Below, piece after piece: positions 1 through 9,158 of a stretch of 64,000 nt of DNA. Source of the DNA: Ruminococcus sp. Lineage in GTDB: Bacteria; Bacillota; Clostridia; Oscillospirales; Ruminococcaceae. How positions within the stretch are numbered: the first letter of the stretch is position 1; each line of letters begins with the position of its first letter. The notes under the pieces are model-generated. The model had not been told where the DNA came from. It saw only the letters and a program-made list of their open reading frames with translations, and did no database searches. Both the position numbers and the translations under genes were made by a program. Location of the stretch: contig JAFVCV010000013.1 of the NCBI GenBank assembly GCA_017478965.1, positions 1 through 64,000 on the forward strand, given 5' to 3'.

Positions 1-590
1 ACGTTCTTCTGAACGCCGCCGTAAACTACGCCGTACTTGCTCACATCAATAGGCTCGCTCAGGACGCAGCTGGAAACGTCTGCTACCAGGATATGGCCCT
101 TGGTGTTGGGCAGCTCCTTATACTTGGTGCCGTAGATGGTGTTGTTCTCGCAGATGTAAACATAGTCTGCATCCTCAGGGATATCAAGGTCAGAGCAGTC
201 AGGGATATAAGAGAAGGTCTTGTCAGCGGAAGATGCAACTCTTACTACCTCGCCGTACTTCTCAGCCTCGGCAGCGGCCTTCTTTGCCCACTGACCGGTG
301 ATGATGTAAGCAGCCTTGCCGTTTTTCATCAGGTTCATAGGTACCTCTGCGAACTGCAAAGATGCGCCGCCCTGTCTGAAAATCACTTTATAGTTGTCGG
401 GTATGCCCATAAGCTCTCTCAGGTCGGCCTCAGCCTCCTTGATAATGGTGTCATAAGCCTTTGAACGGTGGCTCATCTCCATAACGCTCATGCCGGTGCC
501 CTTATAATCGAGCATCTCCTCAGCAGCCTCTTTGAGCACTTCCTCAGGAAGTACAGCGGGACCTGCGCTAAAATTGTACACTCTACCCAT
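1..590 (-). CDS. serC: phosphoserine aminotransferase, C-terminal part outside the window
   Basis: SerC converts 3-phosphohydroxypyruvate and glutamate to phosphoserine in cytosolic serine synthesis; it is a PLP-dependent fold-type I aminotransferase. The first 196 codons are visible. They begin MGRVYNFSAGPAVLPEEVL, the classic SerC N-terminus, and end at the PLP-lysine motif YGGVQKN, with the lysine at residue 195. The ATG at 588-590 follows a GGAGG ribosome site (about 600-604), and a perfect sigma-A promoter lies upstream. The gene diverges from alaA, another aminotransferase. The rest lies beyond the left edge. Confidence 0.95.
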   Translation of the reverse strand, partial: MGRVYNFSAGPAVLPEEVLKEAAEEMLDYKGTGMSVMEMSHRSKAYDTIIKEAEADLRELMGIPDNYKVIFRQGGASLQFAEVPMNLMKNGKAAYIITGQWAKKAAAEAEKYGEVVRVASSADKTFSYIPDCSDLDIPEDADYVYICENNTIYGTKYKELPNTKGHILVADVSSCVLSEPIDVSKYGVVYGGVQKN

Positions 591-669
591 TTTAAATAAC
601 CTCCAGTTCATTTTGGTACGGTCAGGCCTCAGGCCTTACACCCGTGATAATTAATAAATCAACACTATT

Positions 670-698
670 ATTATATTACTTTATGTCCTGATTGTCAA
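670..698 (-). promoter_or_regulatory. sigma-A promoter for serC
   Basis: On the minus strand TTGACA (693-698) is followed by a 17-base spacer and TATAAT (670-675), a perfect consensus. The transcript would have a leader of about 75 bases before the serC start. I see no T-box or riboswitch in that leader. Confidence 0.85.
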
Positions 699-889
699 GG
701 GGATTTTGATAATTATTCAATAAAATCCCCCGGGAAAGCGGCCCTTCCATGAATAAATCTCTTCCGGGAAATTCGCATCGGTCCCGAAGGTCAGGCTTTT
801 GGGTCCTCACATAGGGCCGATTTTGAATTATTTGATCCAAAAAATTGCATGAGCCGGGCGCCCCGGGGCCTTTTTGTCGATATTGCTCC
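699..889. other. non-coding stretch between the serC and alaA promoters
   Basis: No supported gene was found here. A GC-rich inverted repeat CCGGG-cgc-CCCGG (854-866) is followed within a few bases by TTTTT (871-875). It resembles a weak rightward terminator just upstream of the alaA promoter, although no rightward gene precedes it. A half-palindrome CCCCCGGGAAA near 726-736 vaguely resembles half of a Noc-type site but is too degenerate to call. Confidence 0.3.
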
Positions 890-918
890 TTGACATTATC
901 GGTAAATGGTGGTACAAT
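890..918 (+). promoter_or_regulatory. sigma-A promoter for alaA
   Basis: TTGACA (890-895), a 17-base spacer and TACAAT (913-918). The alaA start lies about 50 bases further on, behind an AGAGGT ribosome site. Confidence 0.8.
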
Positions 919-970
919 AGGACCCGTAGGTCAGTTTTTCTGACAATAATCACATAAAGAGGTAATCGAA

Positions 971-2188
971 ATGAGAACGTTCCTGAAATCCCATAAGCTG
1001 GATAATGTTTGTTACGATATCAGAGGTCCCGTAATGGACGAGGCCGACAGAATGATAGCAGCGGGTGAAAAGATACTGAAACTCAACATCGGCAATCCTG
1101 CGCCCTTTGATTTTGACGCCCCGGACTATATCCTCAGGGCTATGACGGACAATCTGCGCAACGCCCAGGGCTATTCGGCCTCCAAGGGCATCACCGAGGC
1201 CAGGGAGGCCATACTTGGATATCACAGGAAAAAGGGCCTGAATGTGGAGTCCATCGACGATATTTACACCGGCAACGGCGTAAGCGAGCTTATCACCATG
1301 GTCATGCAGGGGCTGCTCGACAACGGCGATGAGGTACTGGTGCCTGCGCCGGACTATCCACTGTGGACGGCCTCAGTGACCCTTGCGGGGGGAACTGCGG
1401 TCCACTACATATGCGACGAAAGCTCTGAGTGGTATCCGGACATCGAGGATATGAAGAGCAAGATCACCCCGAAGACCAAGGCCATAGTCATCATCAACCC
1501 CAACAATCCCACCGGGGCCGTTTATCCTAAGGAGGTCCTGGAGAAGATAGCAAAGCTTGCAAAGGAGAACGAGCTGATAGTTTTCTCTGACGAGATCTAT
1601 GACAGGCTGCTGATGGACGGGGTGGAGCATACCTCTATCGCCTCCATCGACCCGGAGCTGTTCTGCGTGACCTTCAACGGGATCTCAAAGTCCCATATGT
1701 CAGCCGGTTTCCGTTCGGGCTGGATGGTGCTCTCGGGAAACAAGAGCGGCGTCAAGGGCTACATAGAGGGGCTGAATATGCTGTCCTCCATGAGACTTTG
1801 CTCAAACGTCCAGGCTCAGTACCTTATACCTGCGGCCCTCAGCGGCAGCGGCGCACCGGATAAGGAGCTTTTGCCCGGGGGAAGGATATATGAGCAGAGA
1901 GAGTGCATCTATACTCTTCTCAACGAGATCGACGGCATGAGCGCCGTAAAGCCCAAGGCTGCTTTTTACATCTTCCCCAGGCTGGATGCTGCGAAATTCG
2001 GCATCACCAGCGACGAGCAGTTCGTGCTGGATTTTTTAAGGCAGAAGAAGATACTTCTTGTCAGCGGCACCGGTTTCCACTGGGAACAGCCCGATCATTT
2101 CAGGATAGTATACCTTCCCACTGTGGAGGAGCTTCGCTACGCTATGGGCGAGATGAAGGATTTCCTTTCCACCTACAGACAAAACTGA
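971..2188 (+). CDS. alaA: alanine-synthesising aminotransferase (AlaA/YfbQ type)
   Basis: PLP-dependent class I aminotransferase, 405 residues, matching the E. coli AlaA length and showing strong similarity along it: KLDNVCYDIRGPV near the start, KLNIGNPAPF at 37-46, LVPAPDYPLWTA at 123-134, and the NPNNPTG motif at 176-182. The Schiff-base lysine is K240 in GISKSHMSAGFR. AlaA makes alanine from pyruvate with glutamate as amino donor in the cytosol. The ATG is set by AGAGGT eight bases upstream. It sits alone between its own promoter and a strong bidirectional terminator shared with proS. Confidence 0.93.
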   Translation: MRTFLKSHKLDNVCYDIRGPVMDEADRMIAAGEKILKLNIGNPAPFDFDAPDYILRAMTDNLRNAQGYSASKGITEAREAILGYHRKKGLNVESIDDIYTGNGVSELITMVMQGLLDNGDEVLVPAPDYPLWTASVTLAGGTAVHYICDESSEWYPDIEDMKSKITPKTKAIVIINPNNPTGAVYPKEVLEKIAKLAKENELIVFSDEIYDRLLMDGVEHTSIASIDPELFCVTFNGISKSHMSAGFRSGWMVLSGNKSGVKGYIEGLNMLSSMRLCSNVQAQYLIPAALSGSGAPDKELLPGGRIYEQRECIYTLLNEIDGMSAVKPKAAFYIFPRLDAAKFGITSDEQFVLDFLRQKKILLVSGTGFHWEQPDHFRIVYLPTVEELRYAMGEMKDFLSTYRQN

Positions 2189-2198
2189 CAGATATGAA

Positions 2199-2226
2199 AA
2201 GGCCCTGCCGGAGCAGGGCCTTTTTT
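2199..2226. terminator. bidirectional terminator between alaA and proS
   Basis: A GC-rich stem GGCCCTGC (2201-2208) and GCAGGGCC (2213-2220) with a four-base loop. It has AAAA on its left and TTTTTT on its right, so it can act for the convergent genes on both strands. Confidence 0.9.
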
Positions 2227-2237
2227 ATATGCCTTTA

Positions 2238-3680
2238 TCAGTATGCTTTGCCCCAGAGGACCATTTTCTTTGCGGGCTTTCCGCAGCAGATGCAGACGTC
2301 TGAGAGCTGCTCCTGATCGAAGGGTATGCAGCGTGAGCCTACGCCGGTCAGTTCCTTGACCCTGTCCTCACATTCCTCTTCGCCGCACCACATGGCCTTG
2401 ATAAAACCGTCGCCCTTCTCTTCCAGAGCCTTTGTGATCTCGTCGATAGCCGTACACTTATAGGTCCGTCTTTCACGGTTCTCAAGAGCCTTCTGATAGA
2501 TGCCGTCTCTGACGGCCTCCAGCCTGTCCCTGACAGTCTCTGTCACGTTTTCAAAAGCACAGAAGGTCTTCTCTCTGTCGTGCCTGGTAACTACCACGCA
2601 CTGACCGTTCTCTATATCCTTAGGGCCAAGCTCTATCCTGACAGGAACACCCTTCATCTCGTACTCAGCGAATTTCCAGCCCGGGCTCTGCTCGCTGTCA
2701 TCAAGCTTTACCCTTATGCCTGCGGCTTTAAGGGTATCATAAAGCTCCTTAGCCTTGTCCAGCACACCCTCCTTGAACTGCTGTATAGGCACGATGACTG
2801 CCTGGACAGGCGCAACTGCCGGAGGCAGCACAAGGCCGTTGTCATCGCCGTGGGTCATGATGATGGCGCCGATGAGCCTGGTGGTAACGCCCCATGAGGT
2901 CTGGTGGGGGTAGGCCAGCTTATTGTCCCTGCCGGTGAACTGTATATCAAAGGCCCTTGCAAAGCCGTCCCCGAAATAGTGGGAGGTGCCGGCCTGGAGA
3001 GCCTTGCCGTCGTGCATAAGGGCCTCGATGGCATAGGTGGCCTCGGCCCCGGCGAACTTGTCGCTGTCGGTCTTCCTGCCCTTTACCACAGGCATAGCCA
3101 GGTCCTTCTCGCAGAAGTCCGCATAGACATTCAGCATACGCTCTGTCTCTTCGATGGCCTCCTCAGGGGTCTCGTGGATAGTGTGGCCCTCCTGCCAGAG
3201 GAACTCTCTTGACCTGAGGAAGGGTCTGGTGGTCTTTTCCCATCTCACCACGCTGACCCACTGGTTATATAGCTTTGGCAGGTCTCTGTAGCTGTGAACG
3301 ATGTTGGCATAGTGCTCGCAGAAAAGAGTTTCCGAGGTAGGCCTTACGCAGAGCCTGTCCTCTAACTTTTCACTTCCCCCGTGAGTGACCCAGGCCACTT
3401 CAGGGGCAAAGCCTTCAACATGGTCCTTTTCCTTTTGCAGCAGGCTCTCGGGAATGAACATAGGCATACAAACATTCTCATGCCCCAGCTCCTTGAATCT
3501 CTGGTCAAGATCTTTCTGGATATTCTCCCAGATAGCGTAGCCGTAGGGCCTTATGACCATGCAGCCCTTCACGCTGGTGTAGGCTATCAGTTCAGCCTTG
3601 GTACAGATGTCGGTGTACCACTTTGCGAAATCCTCGTCCATAGAGGTTATCGCATCAACCATTTTTTTGTTTTTTGCCAT
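2238..3680 (-). CDS. proS: prolyl-tRNA synthetase, archaeal/eukaryotic type
   Basis: Class II synthetase that charges tRNA-Pro, 480 residues. It is the short form without the editing domain inserted between motifs 2 and 3 of the usual bacterial enzyme. Visible class II motifs include RPTSETLF and the motif-2 strand [14 protein letters not shown]. The C-terminal extension carries cysteines (CGEEEC and CICCGKP) that fit the zinc-binding domain of this type, and the chain ends in tyrosine, as is usual for archaeal-type ProRS. It is the last gene of the yfhO-Nudix-membrane protein-proS operon and overlaps the preceding gene by 26 bases. Confidence 0.95.
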   Translation of the reverse strand: MAKNKKMVDAITSMDEDFAKWYTDICTKAELIAYTSVKGCMVIRPYGYAIWENIQKDLDQRFKELGHENVCMPMFIPESLLQKEKDHVEGFAPEVAWVTHGGSEKLEDRLCVRPTSETLFCEHYANIVHSYRDLPKLYNQWVSVVRWEKTTRPFLRSREFLWQEGHTIHETPEEAIEETERMLNVYADFCEKDLAMPVVKGRKTDSDKFAGAEATYAIEALMHDGKALQAGTSHYFGDGFARAFDIQFTGRDNKLAYPHQTSWGVTTRLIGAIIMTHGDDNGLVLPPAVAPVQAVIVPIQQFKEGVLDKAKELYDTLKAAGIRVKLDDSEQSPGWKFAEYEMKGVPVRIELGPKDIENGQCVVVTRHDREKTFCAFENVTETVRDRLEAVRDGIYQKALENRERRTYKCTAIDEITKALEEKGDGFIKAMWCGEEECEDRVKELTGVGSRCIPFDQEQLSDVCICCGKPAKKMVLWGKAY

Positions 3681-4011
3681 TTTTCAACTCAACTCCATAT
3701 ATGTCAGAATTATAGATCTTATAGTTCGGGTCGAAGTCCTCCAGCTTTGAGGACTCAAAGGCCCCGTGGACCTCATACTTTTCCGGGTCCGTGACCTGTT
3801 CGGTGTTTCCGGCTCCCTGGGGGATCTCAGTATCTTCCTCTTCCCGGACGAAGAGCTTGCCCCGCTCGATCCTGTCCGCAGTTTTCGGGTCGTTTTTCTG
3901 TATCCAGGCGGCGATCTTCGGGGTAACGATGCAGGCTAAAGCGATAAACACCATGACTATCACACATTTGCCTGCCACCTTCAGCAAAAGCTCCGTGAGC
4001 TGGCTGTTCAT
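3655..4011 (-). CDS. small single-pass membrane protein, unknown function
   Basis: 118 residues. A hydrophobic segment at about residues 8-32 ([21 protein letters not shown]) is followed by a charged tail of about 85 residues rich in Asp, Glu and Lys. I recognise no family. Its start overlaps the end of the Nudix gene as ATGA, and its end runs 26 bases into proS, so the three genes are translationally coupled and the frame is very likely real. Confidence 0.75.
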   Translation of the reverse strand: MNSQLTELLLKVAGKCVIVMVFIALACIVTPKIAAWIQKNDPKTADRIERGKLFVREEEDTEIPQGAGNTEQVTDPEKYEVHGAFESSKLEDFDPNYKIYNSDIYGVELKNGKKQKNG

Positions 4012-4592
4012 TTCCCCTGCCCCTCGCTTTTTATCTTCATATAAGCCTTTATTATGGCCAGCTGGGTCTTGGCGTCGGGGACTTCATCGTTCATCACCAT
4101 ACCAAAGGCCTGCTCCAGCGGTATCTTCTTTACGCCTAAGAATTCACCCTCGTCCAGATGCTGCTCGCCGAAGCTCAGGTCCCTGGCAAGGTACATATGT
4201 ATGATCTCAGTATCATAAGCTACTGTCGGATAGAGCTTTCCCAGATACTCAAACCTTTTCGCCTCAGCGCCCACCTCTTCTTTAAGCTCTCTTCTTCCGC
4301 ATTCCTCCGGGTCCTCGCCGAACTCCAGCTTTCCTGCGGGGACCTCGGTAAGGGCCGTATGGAAAGGATATCTGTACTGCTCGACCATATAGAGCATACC
4401 CTCCCCGTCAACTGCCGCAACGCAGACGCCGCCGGGGTGCCTGATGAACTCTCTGACAGCCTTGCCGCCGTTTTCAAGCTCCACGTCGTCCCTGAAAAGC
4501 TTTACCACTATTCCGTCGAAGATCTGCTCCGAACCAAGGGTCTTTTCGTTTATATATGCCAATCTCGCCGCCCCCTTACTTATCTTCGCCAT
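4008..4592 (-). CDS. nudF: Nudix hydrolase, ADP-ribose pyrophosphatase family
   Basis: 194 residues. It carries a full Nudix box from GKLEFGEDPEECGRRELKEE through the following VGA, matching GX5EX7REUXEEXGU. The upstream EVPAGK and the N-terminal pattern (EKTLGSEQIFDG) are typical of ADP-ribose pyrophosphatases, which hydrolyse ADP-ribose to AMP and ribose-5-phosphate in the cytosol. It overlaps yfhO by 17 bases and the next gene by 4, so it belongs to one operon. The substrate is inferred from family resemblance. Confidence 0.88.
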   Translation of the reverse strand: MAKISKGAARLAYINEKTLGSEQIFDGIVVKLFRDDVELENGGKAVREFIRHPGGVCVAAVDGEGMLYMVEQYRYPFHTALTEVPAGKLEFGEDPEECGRRELKEEVGAEAKRFEYLGKLYPTVAYDTEIIHMYLARDLSFGEQHLDEGEFLGVKKIPLEQAFGMVMNDEVPDAKTQLAIIKAYMKIKSEGQGK

Positions 4593-7071
4593 TGTCCGGC
4601 CTGGCTGGCTTTTTCTTCCTGCCGCCGTTTCTCTTCTTTATCTCCGCATACCAGGAGGGTCCTGCATAGATGAACAGCGCAGCCACGCCCATTGCTGTCA
4701 TTACGGCGCCGGCCTTCTGGCCCTGAGCGCTGTAGCTGAACTTTATCTCGTTGTCGCCTGCCGGGCAGCGAACAGCCATAAAGCCGTAGTCTACCCTTTC
4801 GACCTTGGCGGCGATGCCGTTGACCTCAGCTTTCCAGCCCTTCTCATAGGGGACGCTGAAGAACACCAGCTTGGGGCTGTCCAGCTTTATCCTTCCGGTA
4901 AAGCCGTTGGTGTCGTATTCAAAGCTGTAGCAGCTGTTCTCTCTTCTGTCAAGGCAATTCTGCCTGTAGGCCTCCTTGGTATAGTCGCTGTCCTCAAAAT
5001 TATAGTAGGAGATGATGTCCGAATACTGAGCGGCCTGGTTATCATTGAGTACCAGTGCCTTCATAAGTATCTGGGTCTTTTCGACTTCGCCTGCGTCCTT
5101 GACGGTCTTGTCGTTGGTGTAGTGATCGAAGGCAAAGCCCATGGGGACATAATACTCGTTCTCATAGACATTGAACTTGTTCTGGGTATCAACGTAGTGG
5201 AAATCCTCCATCTCGAAAAGGTCCTGGTCGGGGTCGTTCTCCTTGGTGCCTTCTCTCTGTGCGTCGTCGAGCTGATCGAAGTAATACTTCACCGAGAACA
5301 GCCCTCTGAGCGGATAGACCTTCTTTTCCATTCTGGAAGCCACGTCCCTGGTCTGGCCTATCTCTGCATAGAAGTCCAGTATAGCCGGAGTAACGCAGCT
5401 GTGGAAGCATCTCATAGAGGACAGTCCCCAGAACATACAGAAGTTGTCCACGTTCTCAGAGGAATCTATCCTGTAGAAATTGTTGGTCGGGCTGTAATTG
5501 GCAGAGCGGCTCTCCAGCTTATCCATGTCGATATCCCTGCTGCCGAAAATGGCTATCTCTGCATAGTCCTTGTTCTCGCCGCCCTGAGCCACGCCGTAGA
5601 GCACCTCAGAGGTATTGCAGATCACGCAGGCCACCACCGTCATCCAGGCGGCTATGCGGCCGAAGTTTATCTTGTCCCTTATGCCCTTTTTAAGCAGGCC
5701 CTTTACCAGTATGGCGAGCATTATCATCATCATGGCGGTAACGCCTATCTGGATATAGTAAAGCTCCGGGTAAACGGCCAGATGGAAGTAGGTGAGCTTG
5801 CCGTCGATATACTTAGGCAGTGACCCTACCCCAAGGAAACCTATACCGGCCAGTATAGTCGGAAGAAATCCCTTTTTCAGCCCGACCGGGTCCTCGTCTA
5901 TGACCTTTGCCGTCATCAGGCAGAACAGCAGTATGGGCATATAGAACCATCTTGCATAGTAAGACGAATTGAACAGTATGAAAGAGGAATTGAGTATCGG
6001 AACGCAGGCCATTATGATGAAAACTATCAGCGACCAGCACAGCCAGTCCTTCTTGCCTGCCTTATTGCGTATCCTGTAGTAAGCGATGACGCCGCACATG
6101 GAGAACAGCGGCAGATAGCCGGCTATGGAAGCCCACCTGGCCGAGTTTACGTCGAAGAGGTTCACTCTTGCGGGCATATCCGAAAGGGTGAAAAATGCCT
6201 GGAATATCCTGCCGATCCTGGCCTTGTCGCCGTAGAGTATGATATCAAGGCCTATGAGCCTGCTGTCAACACGGTTGTTGTTCATGACCTGCAGGACCGA
6301 CGGCAGCAGCATTACGGCTGCGATAAAGCCGCCTATGCAGGCCTCGATGAGCAGATTTATGAACTTCTTCATATCCACGTCGAAGTCCTTGTCGAGACAT
6401 CTGAGGAAGAAATACACCACTATGAAAACTGCCTCGCAGACTAAGAAGAAGTAGCTTATAAAGGCCGACAGTGCCACCGTCAGCGCAAAGACGCCCTTCT
6501 TGTTGTCCTTGACAAGCATCTCAAAGCCAAGGAGCATCAGCGGGAAAAAGGCCGTGGCGTCATGGAAATGGTTGAAGAATATGTTATAGGTCTGAAAACC
6601 CGAGAAGGCGTAGAGCATAGAACCGATGAAAGCGGCATTCTTGTTGTTCACGAACCTTCTGAGATAGGCATAGGCGCAGACCGCCGCAACGGCAGTTTTC
6701 AGGCACAAGAGCCAGGGCATCAGATAGACAGTGTCCCCCACGGGGAACAGAGTCGTCAGCCAGAAAAACGGCGAGCCTAAAAGATAGAATGACCAGGTGC
6801 TCACCACGCCGGTGCCAAGGTCCGTCCCCCAGTCCCAGCCGAAGTTGCCGTTCTTGACCATCTCCTGCATATGCTTGTAGAACATGAGCTGCTGGGAAGT
6901 GAAGTCGCCGTAGTACATGAATATGCCGTTATTCTTTATCATTGATGGGATAAAGCAGATGAGCATACCTAAGAATGCGCACACGAACAGGGACACATAT
7001 TTCTCCCTGCTCCTGCCGGTCTCCACATCGACATCCGGTGCAAAGAAATAACCTTTCAGCTTTTTTATCAT
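4576..7071 (-). CDS. yfhO: YfhO-family polytopic membrane protein
   Basis: 831 residues with a dozen or so hydrophobic helices in the first 500 residues, a large extracytoplasmic domain, and a final helix near the C-terminus. The N-terminal part (GDFTSQQLMFYKHMQEM, GWDWGTDLGTG) is characteristic of YfhO, a GT-C-like fold that in Bacillus and Listeria is tied to glycosylation of cell-envelope polymers. The tail is very basic. The ATG at 7069-7071 is preferred because AGAGGA sits seven bases upstream; an in-frame start 11 codons earlier lacks a ribosome site. First gene of the operon ending in proS. Confidence 0.88.
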   Translation of the reverse strand: MIKKLKGYFFAPDVDVETGRSREKYVSLFVCAFLGMLICFIPSMIKNNGIFMYYGDFTSQQLMFYKHMQEMVKNGNFGWDWGTDLGTGVVSTWSFYLLGSPFFWLTTLFPVGDTVYLMPWLLCLKTAVAAVCAYAYLRRFVNNKNAAFIGSMLYAFSGFQTYNIFFNHFHDATAFFPLMLLGFEMLVKDNKKGVFALTVALSAFISYFFLVCEAVFIVVYFFLRCLDKDFDVDMKKFINLLIEACIGGFIAAVMLLPSVLQVMNNNRVDSRLIGLDIILYGDKARIGRIFQAFFTLSDMPARVNLFDVNSARWASIAGYLPLFSMCGVIAYYRIRNKAGKKDWLCWSLIVFIIMACVPILNSSFILFNSSYYARWFYMPILLFCLMTAKVIDEDPVGLKKGFLPTILAGIGFLGVGSLPKYIDGKLTYFHLAVYPELYYIQIGVTAMMMIMLAILVKGLLKKGIRDKINFGRIAAWMTVVACVICNTSEVLYGVAQGGENKDYAEIAIFGSRDIDMDKLESRSANYSPTNNFYRIDSSENVDNFCMFWGLSSMRCFHSCVTPAILDFYAEIGQTRDVASRMEKKVYPLRGLFSVKYYFDQLDDAQREGTKENDPDQDLFEMEDFHYVDTQNKFNVYENEYYVPMGFAFDHYTNDKTVKDAGEVEKTQILMKALVLNDNQAAQYSDIISYYNFEDSDYTKEAYRQNCLDRRENSCYSFEYDTNGFTGRIKLDSPKLVFFSVPYEKGWKAEVNGIAAKVERVDYGFMAVRCPAGDNEIKFSYSAQGQKAGAVMTAMGVAALFIYAGPSWYAEIKKRNGGRKKKPARPDNGEDK

Positions 7072-7171
7072 TTCTAGATCCTCTTTCCTGTGAACTTTTA
7101 CCAAAGTCTCCGGGGGCGGAAAAGCGGAAAAGCTCCCGCCCCGGCCGGACTTTCCCGGTCATACATTGTTT

Positions 7172-7200
7172 ATTATAGCACATATCGGCTCCAAATGCAA
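7172..7200 (-). promoter_or_regulatory. sigma-A promoter for the yfhO-proS operon
   Basis: On the minus strand TTGCAT (7195-7200), a 17-base spacer and TATAAT (7172-7177). About 100 bases separate it from the yfhO start. Confidence 0.75.
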
Positions 7201-7245
7201 GGTTTTCGGCAAAAATTCAGAAAAAGTTGCCTTTCTGAAAGCTCC

Positions 7246-7274
7246 TTGACAAATGTGGCAGTATATGGTAAAAT
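7246..7274 (+). promoter_or_regulatory. sigma-A promoter for the CotH-dockerin gene
   Basis: TTGACA (7246-7251), a 17-base spacer and TAAAAT (7269-7274), about 85 bases ahead of the TTG start at 7360. Confidence 0.8.
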
Positions 7275-7359
7275 ACCTTATACGGTTTTATACAAAAATC
7301 GAAGGGAAATGTTAAAACTTTTGTTCATTTCATCAGATGGATAATAAGGAGGGACCGAT

Positions 7360-9069
7360 TTGAAAGAGATCATCGGAAAAAAGCTCAGGACATTACTGAC
7401 AGGGGCGGCGGTCAGTGCGGCGGCAGCGCTGCTGTGTACTCTGCCGGCAGGGGCGCAGTTCATGAACGACCCCGGCGACGTTAACTGCGACGGGGCCACG
7501 GACTATCTTGACGTTGACGCCATGATATCCATGATAAACAAGGAGAGGGAGCTCAGCAAGCAGGGCAAGCTCAACGCCGACATTACCGGCGACGGACTTG
7601 TGACCTATGAGGACCTGGACCTGCTCATAAGCATAATCAACGGCGAATACGTGCCGAAAAAGACTGAAGAGATCGCTCTGCCGACAGACGAGAGCCAGGT
7701 GGTGAATGAAACGCCGGCGACCTACAGCAGCCTTGGGGTCAGCAGAGATGATAAGGACGCCTTTGAGGAGAAGATAAAAAGCGAGACAAAGCTCCCCGCC
7801 ATCAACATCACCACAAAGGACAACAGCGAGCTGATCCTTTCGAGGGACATCTACACCTCCTGCGTGGTGGACGTTTTCAATGCAGGTGAAAAATTCGAGC
7901 TTGACGAGGTCAGTGCCGGCATAAGGGTCAGGGGCAATTCCTCGGCCTTTTACGGCGACGTAGAGAAGATAAAGCAGAACACCGTGCCGTACAGGATAAA
8001 GTTCGACAAGAAGACCAATATGCTCGGCCTTAACGACGGAGCGAAATGCAAGAGCTGGGTGCTCCTGAAAAGCGACTGGGACCTGGTTAGAAACGACATC
8101 GCCCTCAGGTTCGGCCGGACCATTTTCGGTGACGACGCTTATTGCAGCGATGCTAAGCTGGTGGACCTTTATGTAAACGACAAGCTCCAGGGCGTATATC
8201 TGCTTTGTGAGCAGAACCAGGTGAACAAGAACCGTGTGAACGTCAGTGAGCCTGAGGAGAACTACACCGGCAAGGACTTCGGCTTTTATCTGGAGCTTGA
8301 CAACTACGCCTGGGAGGACCCGGACAATCAGTATGTGAATATGCGCTACGGCGGGGCCTACTGCACGGACATCACCGGGGTAAGGAGAAAGTTTGAATCT
8401 GCGGCCTACTCCATAAAGAACGATATCTACACCCAGGCCCAGAAGGACTTCATAAGCAAATATCTCAACAATATCTTCAGCATAGTCTACAGGGCCTGCG
8501 AACGGGGCGAATACTACACCTTCGACAAGAATTACGACCTGGTAAAGGCTGACTTCACCTCGGCGGAAGAGACCTTGGCAGCGGTCATGGACCTTGACAG
8601 TGCGGTGGATATGTATCTGCTTTACGAGATAGTCCACGACTACGACTGCGGCGAGGGCAGCTTCTATCTCTGCGTGGACTTTGACAAGGACAGCAAGATA
8701 AACAAGCTCCAGTTCACCTCGCCCTGGGATTTCAACTGGGCCTATAACGACAGTACCGAGCGTTACTGGGCAGGGGCTTTCTGCGAGCAGAGCTTTGCTG
8801 ACAGTTTCGGAGACAGGTCCAACCCATGGTTCATAGTTCTTGCCAAGCAGGACTGGTTCAGGCAGAGAGCCAGCGAGAAATGGCAGGCACTTAACGGGCA
8901 GGGCGCCATCAGAGCCTGCATAGATGAAGAAAAGGCCATTCTTGAAACTTACAGAGAAGACCTCAACAGACCCGCCGACGGCGCAGTTGACGCAGCTTAC
9001 AGTCTGCTGGACGGCTGGCTGACACAGCGCCTTGACTGGATGGACAGGACCTTTAAGAGTGAACAGTGA
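7360..9069 (+). CDS. secreted CotH-family protein with N-terminal dockerin module
   Basis: 569 residues. A signal peptide covers residues 1 to about 32 (basic start, Ala/Leu-rich core, PAGAQF). Two dockerin-like calcium-binding repeats follow: DVNCDGATDYLDVDAMISMI (40-59) and ADITGDGLVTYEDLDLLIS (73-91). The rest matches CotH: VPYRIKFDKKTNMLGL, KSWVLLKSDWD, LQGVYLLCEQNQVNKNRV and SPWDFNWAYND. CotH of Bacillus spores is an atypical protein kinase, and CotH modules also occur in rumen cellulosomes. I infer a cell-surface, cohesin-bound protein. The start is TTG, set by AGGAGGG eight bases upstream. Monocistronic between its own promoter and terminator. Confidence 0.88.
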   Translation: MKEIIGKKLRTLLTGAAVSAAAALLCTLPAGAQFMNDPGDVNCDGATDYLDVDAMISMINKERELSKQGKLNADITGDGLVTYEDLDLLISIINGEYVPKKTEEIALPTDESQVVNETPATYSSLGVSRDDKDAFEEKIKSETKLPAINITTKDNSELILSRDIYTSCVVDVFNAGEKFELDEVSAGIRVRGNSSAFYGDVEKIKQNTVPYRIKFDKKTNMLGLNDGAKCKSWVLLKSDWDLVRNDIALRFGRTIFGDDAYCSDAKLVDLYVNDKLQGVYLLCEQNQVNKNRVNVSEPEENYTGKDFGFYLELDNYAWEDPDNQYVNMRYGGAYCTDITGVRRKFESAAYSIKNDIYTQAQKDFISKYLNNIFSIVYRACERGEYYTFDKNYDLVKADFTSAEETLAAVMDLDSAVDMYLLYEIVHDYDCGEGSFYLCVDFDKDSKINKLQFTSPWDFNWAYNDSTERYWAGAFCEQSFADSFGDRSNPWFIVLAKQDWFRQRASEKWQALNGQGAIRACIDEEKAILETYREDLNRPADGAVDAAYSLLDGWLTQRLDWMDRTFKSEQ

Positions 9070-9086
9070 ACAGATAACAGTGAACA
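9059..9086 (+). repeat. four tandem 7-base repeats across the CotH stop codon
   Basis: GTGAACA occurs at 9059, 9066 and 9080, with one variant copy GATAACA at 9073. The run covers the stop codon at 9067-9069. The last copy forms the left arm of the terminator. Confidence 0.8.
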
Positions 9087-9119
9087 GTAAGGGGCTGACC
9101 CTTGCTGTTCACTTTTTTT
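9080..9119 (+). terminator. terminator of the CotH-dockerin gene
   Basis: GTGAACAG (9080-9087) pairs with CTGTTCAC (9105-9112), with further AGGG/CCCT pairing inside the loop, followed by TTTTTTT (9113-9119). Confidence 0.85.
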
Positions 9120-9122
9120 GCC

Positions 9123-9151
9123 TTGACATCGGAGCGTGTATGGTTTATAAT
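9123..9151 (+). promoter_or_regulatory. sigma-A promoter for the HAD-rsmG pair
   Basis: TTGACA (9123-9128), a 17-base spacer and TATAAT (9146-9151), a perfect consensus that begins four bases after the CotH terminator T-tract. Confidence 0.88.
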
Positions 9152-9158
9152 TGTAAAA

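Noticed and set aside
722-737. Possible Noc-binding site near CCCCCGGGAAA
   Set aside because: Only one half matches ATTTCCCGGGAAAT and the palindrome is broken; a chance match is likely.
4444-5823. Long rightward open frame of 459 codons opposite yfhO and the Nudix gene
   Set aside because: It is antisense to two well-supported genes, lacks a ribosome site and has no recognisable motif; it is a frame shadow caused by codon bias.
7393-8637. Long leftward open frame of 414 codons opposite the CotH gene
   Set aside because: The plus strand has signal peptide, dockerin and CotH motifs with promoter and terminator; the opposite frame has none.
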